A stretch of 9,933 nucleotides of DNA from Bacteroidales bacterium UBA1223 (GCA_002309155.1 DBXB01000023.1:10014-19946); one strand, 5' to 3'; counted from the stretch's first letter, positions 1 to 6,010 are shown. The notes: generated by a model from the letters alone, not told the origin. Numbers and translations are program-made.

Positions 1-27
1 TCGTGGGTTTGAATCCCGCCGGGGTCA
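1..27 (+). tRNA. 3' end of a tRNA gene (partial; identity unknown)
   Basis: Only the T arm and the 3' acceptor strand are inside the window. The T stem pairs GTGGG (3-7) with CCCGC (15-19), including one G-U pair, around a seven-base TTTGAAT loop. The acceptor strand CGGGGTC (20-26) and discriminator A27 follow. The next bases are CATG, so the terminal CCA is not encoded and must be added after transcription. The anticodon lies outside the window, so the amino acid cannot be told. The matching 5' acceptor strand should read GACCCCG just upstream of the window. Confidence 0.82.
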
Positions 28-37
28 CATGGATGAC

Positions 38-75
38 GGGAGTTGAAGGCAAACCTGCTTTTAACTCCCTTTTTT
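38..75 (+). terminator. Rho-independent terminator after the tRNA
   Basis: A 14-bp stem joins GGGAGTTGAAGGCA (38-51) to TGCTTTTAACTCCC (56-69) with two G-U pairs and the four-base loop AACC. It runs straight into six T residues (70-75). This is a classical intrinsic terminator for the tRNA transcription unit. It separates the tRNA from the protease gene beginning 30 bases later. Confidence 0.88.
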
Positions 76-104
76 GATAGTCACATTTCAAAAAACGCTT
101 AATT

Positions 105-965
105 ATGCATACACCAATCTTTCCCAACACCAAACCCTTTCCAAAACTGATGGCGTTCCTGGGCATGTTCATCGGCATGCTTCTGGTAGCCTCATGCCTC
201 ACACTGCTTGTACCGCTGTTCGGAGGCGACATCATGGCAACGCGCACCCTCCTTTGGGTGCAGTGTGCCACCCAACTGCTCACATTCCTGGTGCCAGTGG
301 TGCTCTTTATCCTTTTCTACGAAAGCGACGAGCGAGGTTTTCTCAAGGCCGACTTTCGTGGGCGCAGCTGGCTACAGGCACTTGCCGGCATGGCCATAAT
401 GCTGCTGTTGGTGCCGGCCATAGATGAGGTAACCAAGTGGAACGACGGATGGCATTTCGCCGAACCGCTCGAGGGAATACTGCGTCAAATCACCGAGCGG
501 AGCCAGCAATTAATCGAATCCTTCATGGCCGATGCGAGTGTGCCAGGCTTGATACTCAACATACTTATAATAGCCCTTGTGCCAGCGGTGTGCGAAGAGC
601 TGTTCTTCCGTTGTGTGGTGCAGCAGACATTCCATAAGTGGTTCAAGAACGGCCATGTAGCAATACTGGTGACGGCCATCATCTTCAGCTTGGCGCATGG
701 CGAGGTGTATGCCTTCGTTCCGAGAGTGTTGATGGGCATTGTGCTCGGATACCTATTCTATTACGGACGCTCAGTGGTGGTGAATATCTGTGCCCATTTC
801 CTCAACAACGCCTTGATTGTAGTGATGTATTTCCTTTATCATCGCGAAATATTAGGTTTCTCGCCCGACGAACTGCCATCGTTCGACTGGTGGTGGGTAG
901 TCATCTTCACCATTGTTGCCGGCTTCCTGTTTTATGTCACTTTTTTGCGGAAAGAGAAAGAGTAA
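105..965 (+). CDS. CPBP-family intramembrane glutamic endopeptidase (CAAX prenyl protease-related)
   Basis: This 286-residue polytopic membrane protein carries the CPBP/Abi (CAAX protease and bacteriocin-processing) motifs. Motif 1 is EELFFR at residues 164-169 (catalytic Glu pair and Arg). Motif 2 is the His of SLAHG (H198). Motif 3 is HFLNN at 231-235. Hydrophobic stretches at about 15-38, 52-72, 90-106, 150-163, 184-197, 203-220, 224-243 and 263-280 suggest around eight membrane passes, with the active site inside the bilayer. The family cleaves membrane-embedded substrates or matures peptides; no substrate can be inferred here. The ATG follows an A/T-rich leader without a Shine-Dalgarno sequence, as expected for Bacteroidota. 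All key residues are present, so it should be active. No clear promoter box lies in the 29 bases between the terminator and the start. Confidence 0.9.
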   Translation: MHTPIFPNTKPFPKLMAFLGMFIGMLLVASCLTLLVPLFGGDIMATRTLLWVQCATQLLTFLVPVVLFILFYESDERGFLKADFRGRSWLQALAGMAIMLLLVPAIDEVTKWNDGWHFAEPLEGILRQITERSQQLIESFMADASVPGLILNILIIALVPAVCEELFFRCVVQQTFHKWFKNGHVAILVTAIIFSLAHGEVYAFVPRVLMGIVLGYLFYYGRSVVVNICAHFLNNALIVVMYFLYHREILGFSPDELPSFDWWWVVIFTIVAGFLFYVTFLRKEKE

Positions 966-1088
966 ACACCGCTGGAAGACAATATACAACCAGAAACTAC
1001 CTATTATGAAAACCACTGACAATCAACCACTTTACCAACATAAACACTGAAAAAGTATAAAAATATTCTGTAATTTATTTTTTATTAG

Positions 1089-1096
1089 TACTTTTG
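1089..1096 (+). promoter_or_regulatory. Bacteroidota -7 promoter box of the HU gene
   Basis: TACTTTTG matches the Bacteroidota primary sigma -7 consensus TAnnTTTG. A weak -33 candidate, TCTG at 1067-1070, lies 18 bases upstream in an A/T-rich tract. Transcription would begin near 1100, giving a 5' leader of about 50 bases before the HU ATG at 1151. The box overlaps the TTG at 1094, which rules out that codon as the HU start. Confidence 0.65.
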
Positions 1097-1150
1097 CAAC
1101 TCGTTTCGACTGAAAAAATAAGTTTTATAAACAGAAAAATATTTAAAGAG

Positions 1151-1435
1151 ATGACAAAAGCAGAAATCGTAGCAGACATTGCACAGAAAACTGGAATCGA
1201 GAAAGTTGCCATTCAGGCAGCAGTTGAAGAGTTCATGACCGTGGTGAAGGACTCTCTGGCCGAGGGCGAGAACGTATATCTCCGTGGCTTCGGCAGCTTC
1301 ATCGTGAAAAAACGCGCTGAGAAGACCGGTCGCAACATTTCCAAGAACCAGACCATCCTCATCCCGGCTCACAATATCCCGGCCTTCAAGCCCGCCAAGA
1401 CCTTCATGAACGACGTGAAGAACAGCAAGAAATAA
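1151..1435 (+). CDS. hup: HU-family DNA-binding protein
   Basis: This 94-residue protein has the standard length of the HU/IHF family of dimeric nucleoid proteins that bend DNA. The N-terminal helices (MTKAEIVADIAQKTG, 1-15) are followed by the signature GFGSF at 46-50. The DNA-binding beta arm spans about 51-75, with RNISKNQTILIPAHN at 61-75, and the sequence then runs to IPAFKPAK at 76-83. I chose the ATG at 1151 because it gives the family-standard N terminus; an upstream TTG would lie inside the promoter box. The COX24-like gene starts 31 bases downstream, so the two are probably cotranscribed. Bacteroidota often keep a single-chain HU of this type next to the RNase E/G gene, as seen here. 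The gene symbol is generic. Confidence 0.95.
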   Translation: MTKAEIVADIAQKTGIEKVAIQAAVEEFMTVVKDSLAEGENVYLRGFGSFIVKKRAEKTGRNISKNQTILIPAHNIPAFKPAKTFMNDVKNSKK

Positions 1436-1466
1436 GTATAACATAACAATATAAACAAGTTCAACC

Positions 1467-1556
1467 ATGCCAAACGGAAAGAAACACAAAAGGCACAAGA
1501 TGTCAACGCACAAGCGTAAAAAACGCCTGCGCAAGAATAGACATAAGAAGAGATAA
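1467..1556 (+). CDS. 29-residue COX24/AURKAIP1-like basic protein (probable small ribosomal protein)
   Basis: A very short ORF encodes a 29-residue peptide with 19 Lys, Arg or His residues. It begins MPNGKKHKRHK, continues STHKRKKRLRKNRHKKR, and ends at the TAA. This matches the pattern of the bacterial COX24/AURKAIP1 (DUF1713) family, related to mitochondrial small-subunit protein mS38. In Bacteroidota such peptides are tiny, extremely basic and thought to sit on ribosomal RNA. The family assignment comes from recognising the K/R/H-rich pattern and its position between HU and the RNase E/G gene; I cannot run a profile search. It lies 31 bases after HU, with a small hairpin (1557-1572) directly after its stop. 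Confidence 0.82.
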   Translation: MPNGKKHKRHKMSTHKRKKRLRKNRHKKR

Positions 1557-1572
1557 GCTTCGTAGGTGAAGC
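1557..1572 (+). other. Small hairpin directly after the COX24-like stop codon
   Basis: GCTTC (1557-1561) pairs with GAAGC (1568-1572) around a six-base loop, followed by a pyrimidine-rich run CCTCTTTC. It is too short and too poor in T to be a convincing terminator alone. It may stabilise the 3' end or act as a pause site ahead of the stronger hairpin at 1600. Confidence 0.35.
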
Positions 1573-1599
1573 CCTCTTTCGGATCTATCAAACTTTATA

Positions 1600-1656
1600 A
1601 AACAAATTACACGGCCTCGACGGTTTAACGCAGGCGTGTAGTTTGTTTTTATTTTT
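1600..1656 (+). terminator. Terminator-like hairpin between the COX24-like gene and the RNase E/G gene
   Basis: AAACAAATTACACG (1600-1613) pairs over 14 bp with CGTGTAGTTTGTTT (1635-1648), with one G-U pair. The 21-base loop can form a further CCT/AGG pairing. The stem runs into TTTTTATTTTT (1646-1656). It would end the HU/COX24-like transcript. The large loop makes it less compact than the other terminators in the window, so partial read-through into the ribonuclease gene is possible. Confidence 0.7.
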
Positions 1657-1657
1657 G
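1650..1657 (+). promoter_or_regulatory. Possible -7 promoter box for the RNase E/G gene, inside the terminator T tract
   Basis: TATTTTTG fits TAnnTTTG and lies where a promoter for the RNase E/G - GH25 - LolA-like genes would be needed after the upstream terminator. No good -33 TTTG is found at the usual spacing; the nearest is TTTA at 1624-1627. In a T-rich tract such a match can arise by chance. Confidence 0.3.
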
Positions 1658-1783
1658 ATGATTGTGTGCGTGAACAAGGAATTAGAGAAAAGACAAGTGG
1701 ATTTGTGCGAGTCGATGGCGAACGTATTGGCGTACAACGACTCAACATGCAATAAGATAACGATTCAACATACGACAACATAA

Positions 1784-3337
1784 GTGAACAAAGAACTAAT
1801 AATATCTGCCAACGAAACGGGGGTGAACATTGCATTGACCGAGGACAAGCAGTTGGTGGAGTTGCATACAGAGAAATTCGGCAACAAGTTCTCCGTAGGA
1901 GACATATTCATAGGGCGGGTGAAGAAGATTATGCAAGGGCTCAACGCAGCCTTTGTTGACCTGGGCGACGAGGAGCAGGATGGATTTATGCACTACCTCG
2001 ACCTTGGCCCCTACTACAACTCATGCAGCAAGTTCATGCGTCAGGCGATGAACGGCAATGTAGGCATGCGAACCCTCAATCCGTTCAAGTTGGAACCCAA
2101 CCTGGCAAAAGACGGCAACATAGGAGCCCTTCTCTCGCCAGGGCAGTTCCTGCTGGTGCAGGTATCGAAGGAGCCCATCTCTACCAAAGGGCCCAAACTG
2201 ACAGGCAACCTCTCGTTGGCAGGCCATTTCATAGTGATCACACCGTTTGAGAACGGCATATCCATTTCGCAGAAAATCAAGTCGAAGGAGGAACGCAGCC
2301 GCCTGAGACGGCTGGTGCAGAGCATCAAGCCCGAAAACTTCGGCGTGATAGTGCGCACCAATGCCGAGGGGAAGACGGTGGCGGAGCTCGACGCCGACAT
2401 GCGCGACCTGATGGGCAAATGGTCGCGGATGACCGACAAGCTGAAGCATATAGCCGCACCGCAGAAGCTGGTGTCGGAACTGAGTGCCGCCTCGTCGGCG
2501 CTGCGCGAGGTGCTGAGCGACGACTTCAACACGGTGTATGTCGATAACGAGGAGGTGTATGAAGAGGTGCGCAGCTATGTGAAAAGCATAGCACCAGGAA
2601 GGGAATCCATCGTGCGGTTCTATAAGCTGCAGACCCCCATATTCGACCAGTTCGGCATCACCAGGGATATAAGGAGGGCATTCGGAAAGATTGTCACCAT
2701 ACGTTCCGGAGTGTATCTGTATGTGGAGCACACCGAGGCGATGCATGTGATAGACGTGAACAGCGGCAACCACATAAAGTCAGGCAACGGACAGGAGGAC
2801 ACAGCCCTGCAGGTGAACATAGAGTCGGCTGTGGAGATAGCGCGCCAGCTGCGCCTGCGCGACATAGGCGGCATCATCATAGTCGATTTCGTTGATATGC
2901 AGAAGTCGGAGAACCGCAAGAAGCTCTACGACGTGATGTGTGAGGAGATGAAGAAGGACAAGACGCGTCACACGGTGCTGCCACTCAGCAAGTTCGGCCT
3001 GATGCAGATAACACGCCAACGGCTCCGTCCGGCGGTGGTGATGGACGTGCAGGAGAAATGTCCGCTGTGTGACGGCACAGGCAAGATAAAGTCGAGCCTG
3101 GTGGTGGTCGATGAGATAGAGGCAGACATAAAGTACCATGTAGGGCAGAAGATTTCGAAGCGCATAACCATCTCGGCGCACCCATACGTGCAGGCCTACC
3201 TAACCAAAGGGCCGGTGTCGCAGCGGCTGAAATGGATGATGAAATACAAACGCTGGATAACGGTGAAGGCCGACAGCCACATGAGCCTGCTGGATTTCTC
3301 AATCAACGGAACGAAAGATGGAGAGCAGGCACAATAG
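1784..3337 (+). CDS. rng: RNase E/G-family endoribonuclease
   Basis: This 517-residue endoribonuclease of rRNA processing and mRNA decay is close to the size of RNase G and of Bacteroidota family members. It lacks the long C-terminal degradosome scaffold of E. coli RNase E. An S1-like RNA-binding domain spans about 36-130 (VGDIFIGRVKKIMQGLNAAFVD). The RNase H/5'-sensor region follows. The DNase I-like catalytic subdomain holds HVIDVNSG (Asp324) and IIIVDFVDM (Asp368), corresponding to the two magnesium-binding aspartates. CPLCDGTG supplies the Zn-link cysteines C426 and C429. The start is GTG at 1784: an in-frame TAA lies immediately upstream, and this start gives the family N terminus ending in EDKQLVEL. 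The 3' end overlaps the GH25 gene by 20 bases, suggesting translational coupling. The rng rather than rne symbol is by size only. Confidence 0.95.
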   Translation: MNKELIISANETGVNIALTEDKQLVELHTEKFGNKFSVGDIFIGRVKKIMQGLNAAFVDLGDEEQDGFMHYLDLGPYYNSCSKFMRQAMNGNVGMRTLNPFKLEPNLAKDGNIGALLSPGQFLLVQVSKEPISTKGPKLTGNLSLAGHFIVITPFENGISISQKIKSKEERSRLRRLVQSIKPENFGVIVRTNAEGKTVAELDADMRDLMGKWSRMTDKLKHIAAPQKLVSELSAASSALREVLSDDFNTVYVDNEEVYEEVRSYVKSIAPGRESIVRFYKLQTPIFDQFGITRDIRRAFGKIVTIRSGVYLYVEHTEAMHVIDVNSGNHIKSGNGQEDTALQVNIESAVEIARQLRLRDIGGIIIVDFVDMQKSENRKKLYDVMCEEMKKDKTRHTVLPLSKFGLMQITRQRLRPAVVMDVQEKCPLCDGTGKIKSSLVVVDEIEADIKYHVGQKISKRITISAHPYVQAYLTKGPVSQRLKWMMKYKRWITVKADSHMSLLDFSINGTKDGEQAQ

Positions 3338-3992
3338 ATTGCGCCTTGCGCTGCTGGTCCTGGCGACGCTGCTGACGGTGGTCGGCGGAGAGTCGGCATG
3401 GGGTCAAGGCATAGATGTGTCAAAGTTTCAAGGCACCATCAACTGGCGAAAGGTAAAGGCGACGGGGAAGGTGAAGTTTGCCTACATCAAGGCAACCGAG
3501 GGGACATCGATACAGGACCCGATGTATAAAAGGAACATAGACAGTGCGCGAGCGGCCGGGATACTGGTTGGCAGCTATCATCTATACAGCAAGAAGACCA
3601 CGGCCTACCAGCAGTTCGGCAACTTCAAGAAGGTGGTGCAGAAGTCGAAACAGGACCTGGTGCCGGTGCTGGACATAGAAGAGCGCTACAACAAAGACCT
3701 CTACATGGCACGAGTTGACAAGCTGCTGGAGCTCATGGAGAAAGAGTATGGCAAGAAGCCGCTGATATACACAAGCGAGAAGGTGTATTGGGACCATTTC
3801 AGCGGGAAGAAGTACAAAAACTACCATATCTTTATTGCCAACTATGTCCGCTATCCCTCCACCCGGTTCACCCTCTGGCAACACTCACAGACAGGGCGAA
3901 TCAAGGGCATCAGCGGCTATGTTGACCTCAACAAGTTCCACAAGAACCACGGAATCAATGAAATCAAACTACCAAAGAAAAGCAACAAATAA
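3318..3992 (+). CDS. Secreted GH25-family muramidase (lysozyme)
   Basis: This 224-residue protein has a basic N terminus and a hydrophobic core at about 8-25, a likely signal peptide ending near AWGQ (27-30). The mature part is a single GH25 (Chalaropsis-type lysozyme) barrel. It has GIDVSKFQG with Asp33, KATEG around Glu61, VLDIE with the catalytic DxE pair Asp119/Glu121, LIYTS at 149-153, LWQHS at 186-190, and GYVDLNKF near the end. The family cuts the MurNAc-GlcNAc beta-1,4 bond of peptidoglycan, so a periplasmic wall-remodelling role is likely. The ATG lies inside the last 20 bases of the ribonuclease gene, and the LolA-like gene starts 9 bases after its stop, so the three genes look like one operon. 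No separate wall-binding domain is present. Confidence 0.9.
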   Translation: MESRHNRLRLALLVLATLLTVVGGESAWGQGIDVSKFQGTINWRKVKATGKVKFAYIKATEGTSIQDPMYKRNIDSARAAGILVGSYHLYSKKTTAYQQFGNFKKVVQKSKQDLVPVLDIEERYNKDLYMARVDKLLELMEKEYGKKPLIYTSEKVYWDHFSGKKYKNYHIFIANYVRYPSTRFTLWQHSQTGRIKGISGYVDLNKFHKNHGINEIKLPKKSNK

Positions 3993-4001
3993 GACAATAT
4001 T

Positions 4002-4661
4002 ATGAAAAAGCACATCCTTATTCTGGCATTTTTGGCATTCGGTATTGCGGCGCAGGCGCAGATTCCCGCCGAGGTCGATGACATTCTTGGCAAATGTGCC
4101 GAGAAGATGCACAATGCGACGGGCATAGAGATGGACATGAACCTGAGCGTGAAGGCGGTGGTGTCGTTCAACGGAACGATAAAGATGTATGCCAAAGGCG
4201 AGAAGTCGCTGGCGAAGATGCGGATGAAGGTGCTGGGGCGCGACATACGTACCGAGACGGGCAACGACGGAAGCCAGGTGTGGGTATATAGAGCCGCCAT
4301 AGAGGAGGGCGACAAGGACTCGGTATTCATATACAAGCCGTCCGGCAAGAAAAAGGGCGAATACGACCTCGACTTCGAGCTGAACAAGAAATACAAGAAG
4401 GCGAAGATAAAGGAGAAGAACGAGCGGTATGAGATAACCTTCACAGAGCCCAAGGACAAGGAGATGCCGAAGAAGACGACGATGGTGGTGAACAAGAGCG
4501 ACTATTCGTTCTACCAGATGGGGGTGAAGGACGGCATCATGGGGTTCACGATGACCGCGACGAAGATAAAGTACGGTGTGAGCGACGGAGTGTTCGTTCT
4601 AGATGCGAAGAAGTACCCCAACGCAGTGATGGTGAAGAGAGACAAAGAGTTCGGGAAATAG
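4002..4661 (+). CDS. LolA-like periplasmic lipoprotein-carrier-type protein
   Basis: This 219-residue protein has a clean signal peptide (MKKHILILAFLAFGIAAQA, cleavage after about residue 19) and no lipobox cysteine, so it is predicted to be soluble in the periplasm. The mature part begins with a helix (AEVDDILGKCAEKM). Alternating beta strands follow (FNGTIKMYAKGEKSLAKMRM; WVYRAAIEEGDKDSVFIYKP), then a lysine-rich segment at about 124-142. This is the overall pattern of the LolA/LolB half-barrel superfamily, which shuttles lipoproteins to the outer membrane. It does not look like the canonical Bacteroidales LolA, so it may be a paralogue with a different cargo; I assign only the superfamily. 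It follows the GH25 gene by 9 bases and ends just before a strong terminator, making it the last gene of the operon. Confidence 0.68.
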   Translation: MKKHILILAFLAFGIAAQAQIPAEVDDILGKCAEKMHNATGIEMDMNLSVKAVVSFNGTIKMYAKGEKSLAKMRMKVLGRDIRTETGNDGSQVWVYRAAIEEGDKDSVFIYKPSGKKKGEYDLDFELNKKYKKAKIKEKNERYEITFTEPKDKEMPKKTTMVVNKSDYSFYQMGVKDGIMGFTMTATKIKYGVSDGVFVLDAKKYPNAVMVKRDKEFGK

Positions 4662-4685
4662 GGAGCCGATTGACAGCAGAGCAAG

Positions 4686-4726
4686 ACAATATCCAGCACG
4701 AATAGGACGTGCTGGATATTGTTTTT
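4686..4726 (+). terminator. Strong Rho-independent terminator of the RNase E/G - GH25 - LolA-like operon
   Basis: A perfect 15-bp stem, ACAATATCCAGCACG (4686-4700) with CGTGCTGGATATTGT (4708-4722), encloses the seven-base loop AATAGGA and is followed by a T run to 4726. The near-symmetric ends (ACAATA...TATTGT) could also serve opposite-strand transcripts, but no convergent gene is seen. Confidence 0.92.
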
Positions 4727-4836
4727 ATGAGCCCAGCCGAGGGAGGATGAGGCAGAGCGACGGAGAATGGGAATGGGATTGGAGTTGCCAACAATATCAC
4801 ACAGACTACAGACAGCACATCCACCTTACTTCAATT

Positions 4837-4917
4837 AACCATGAACCATCTTACTTCTTCCCTCTTACATCTTACTTCCTATATCTTCCATCTAACATAT
4901 TTTTCGTATCTTTGCAA
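4837..4917 (+). repeat. 81-bp promoter-bearing direct repeat, copy 1
   Basis: This copy matches 5930-6010 at 78 of 81 positions, the differences being at 4888, 4892 and 4905. It begins AACCATGAACCATC, holds two imperfect 21-base pyrimidine-rich units each starting CATCTTACTTC, and ends in the -7 box TATCTTTG plus CAA. Similarity stops sharply on the left at 4836 and on the right at 4918. It has no terminal inverted repeats and no coding potential, so it behaves as a dispersed repeat that carries a promoter. Confidence 0.93.
4907..4914 (+). promoter_or_regulatory. -7 promoter box of the DUF6922/AbiEii pair
   Basis: TATCTTTG is an exact TAnnTTTG match at the right edge of the repeat. Transcription should start around 4917-4919, only about 5-7 bases before the ATG at 4924, so the mRNA would be nearly leaderless. 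No clear -33 TTTG is seen at the expected spacing in this copy. Confidence 0.75.
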
Positions 4918-4923
4918 TTTGTA

Positions 4924-5241
4924 ATGAGTATCACAACACACACCCAACCACTGACTGCAACGCTATCCCCATATCTTTTTTGGGATATTGACAGAGATTG
5001 TTTTGACGCTGAGAAAAACTCAGCGCAAATCATCAAACGAGTACTCGAATATGGCGAATTAGAGGATTGGCGTGCCATCCGCAACTACTACGGACTCAGC
5101 CGTATAGCCACCGAGTGCAAATCATTGCGGTCTCTGCGTCCCGAAGCCCTCTCATTCGTCTGCCTTGTCACCGACACTAAAAAAGAAGAATACCGATGCT
5201 ACACCTTCAGACAGTCCTTCCCAACACTCTGGAACTCTTGA
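4924..5241 (+). CDS. DUF6922-like protein, probable antitoxin partner of the AbiEii protein
   Basis: This 105-residue protein has the Bacteroidales DUF6922 pattern: LFWDIDRDCFD near the N terminus (about 18-28), GELEDWRAIRNYYGLSRI in the middle (44-61), and RCYTFRQSFPTLWN at the C terminus. Such proteins are commonly encoded just before an AbiEii-type nucleotidyltransferase, as here. An antitoxin or repressor role is inferred from that pairing and not from any recognised DNA-binding fold. The ATG at 4924 was chosen because it lies just after the promoter box and gives the family N terminus; in-frame codons further upstream are in the repeat and would not be transcribed. The end overlaps the toxin gene by 46 bases in another frame, implying coupled translation. 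Confidence 0.82.
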   Translation: MSITTHTQPLTATLSPYLFWDIDRDCFDAEKNSAQIIKRVLEYGELEDWRAIRNYYGLSRIATECKSLRSLRPEALSFVCLVTDTKKEEYRCYTFRQSFPTLWNS

Positions 5242-5816
5242 AGAAACTCTCCTCTCAACCAGAGTTTGCAGACCTTCGACTTGTTGGAGGAACCTCTCTG
5301 GCCTTACAATATGGACATCGACAGTCAGTGGACCTGGATTTTTTCGGGAAGCCCACTGCCACTCAAGATGAAATACTATCCTCAATAGGGAGAATTGGCA
5401 CATACAGACTACGTAATCGCACTAACAATATCCTACAACTTGTTGTAGATAATATAATGGTCGATGTCGTTGACTATAGCCAATATACCTGGATTGACAC
5501 ACCTGTCTGCGTTGAGGGGCTGAAATTAGCATCTCCAAAAGACATTGCAGCCATGAAAATCAACGCCATAGAAGGACGTGGTAGCCGCAAGGATTTCATA
5601 GACATACACATTCTTCTGCAGCATTACTCATTGGAAGAATTGCTTCAATTCTACGCACAGAAATATCCAAACTATTCAAACTTCCGCGCAATACTCAGTC
5701 TTACCTATTTTGAAGACGCAGAAAAAGAGTCGATGCCCAAGATGTTTATCACAGACACATGGGATGATATAAAAGCAGCCATCACCTCAGCCGTAAAAAA
5801 CTATCAAGCGAGCTAA
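5196..5816 (+). CDS. AbiEii/AbiGii-family nucleotidyltransferase (probable type IV toxin)
   Basis: This 206-residue protein has the AbiEii (DUF1814) polymerase-beta-type nucleotidyltransferase signature. LVGGTSLALQYGHRQSVDLDFF (29-50) carries the GGT motif at 31-33, His41-Arg42 and the metal-binding Asp46/Asp48. A third acidic region is near Asp90/Asp93. KINAIEGRGSRKDFIDIHIL (121-140) supplies the conserved Lys...Arg...Lys-Asp block. Characterised relatives (AbiEii, MenT toxins) block growth by nucleotide transfer, including to tRNA acceptor ends, and mediate phage abortive infection; that activity is inferred here. All motifs are intact. The start lies 46 bases inside the DUF6922-like gene. 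The protein is shorter than AbiEii itself but typical of this Bacteroidales subtype. A terminator follows 36 bases after the stop. Confidence 0.88.
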   Translation: MLHLQTVLPNTLELLKKLSSQPEFADLRLVGGTSLALQYGHRQSVDLDFFGKPTATQDEILSSIGRIGTYRLRNRTNNILQLVVDNIMVDVVDYSQYTWIDTPVCVEGLKLASPKDIAAMKINAIEGRGSRKDFIDIHILLQHYSLEELLQFYAQKYPNYSNFRAILSLTYFEDAEKESMPKMFITDTWDDIKAAITSAVKNYQAS

Positions 5817-5852
5817 TCGATTGATTACATAAATAACCCCTATCCAATGTGT

Positions 5853-5888
5853 AAATCGGGACGGTAACAGAATACCGTCCCGATTTTT
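5853..5888 (+). terminator. Rho-independent terminator of the DUF6922/AbiEii pair
   Basis: A perfect 14-bp stem, AAATCGGGACGGTA (5853-5866) with TACCGTCCCGATTT (5873-5886), has a six-base loop and runs into TTTTTCTTTTC. It closes the toxin-antitoxin transcript before the second copy of the promoter repeat. Confidence 0.92.
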
Positions 5889-5929
5889 CTTTTCTATTTC
5901 CTTCTAACATCATACATCTTCCAACCGTG

Positions 5930-6010
5930 AACCATGAACCATCTTACTTCTTCCCTCTTACATCTTACTTCCTATATCTTGCATATAACATATTTTTAGT
6001 ATCTTTGCAA
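5930..6010 (+). repeat. 81-bp promoter-bearing direct repeat, copy 2
   Basis: This is the second copy of the repeat at 4837-4917, displaced by 1093 bases and differing at three positions (5981 G, 5985 A, 5998 A). On its left it is preceded by an extra AACCGTG unit, so 5923-5940 reads as a short tandem array of AACC(A/G)TG. It ends in the same TATCTTTGCAA, but the sequence downstream is unrelated to that after copy 1. Confidence 0.93.
6000..6007 (+). promoter_or_regulatory. -7 promoter box of the structured RNA region
   Basis: TATCTTTG is an exact TAnnTTTG match. In this copy the C-to-G change at 5981 creates a TTG (5979-5981) 18 bases upstream, a better -33 candidate than copy 1 has. Transcription should start near 6010-6012, at the left edge of the folded region. 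Confidence 0.75.

Noticed and set aside
1006..1050. 14-residue ORF between the protease and HU genes
   Set aside because: It is too short, has no recognisable pattern and sits in an A/T-rich promoter region.
1094..1150. TTG start extending HU by 19 residues
   Set aside because: The codon is inside the -7 promoter box, and HU proteins begin at the MTKAEI equivalent at 1151.
1085..1591. 168-codon reverse-strand ORF opposite HU
   Set aside because: It is a shadow of HU and the COX24-like gene, with Cys/Leu/Phe-rich content typical of antisense frames.
2021..2773. 250-codon reverse-strand ORF opposite the ribonuclease gene
   Set aside because: It lies opposite the conserved ribonuclease; the His/Leu/Arg-rich translation resembles no family.
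4747..4923. N-terminal extension of the DUF6922-like gene to an upstream ATG
   Set aside because: It would be translated from upstream of the TATCTTTG promoter through the repeat; the ATG at 4924 gives the family-like N terminus.
4837..6010. Insertion sequence or composite transposon bounded by the direct repeats
   Set aside because: There is no transposase, no terminal inverted repeats and no target duplication; the repeats carry a promoter only.
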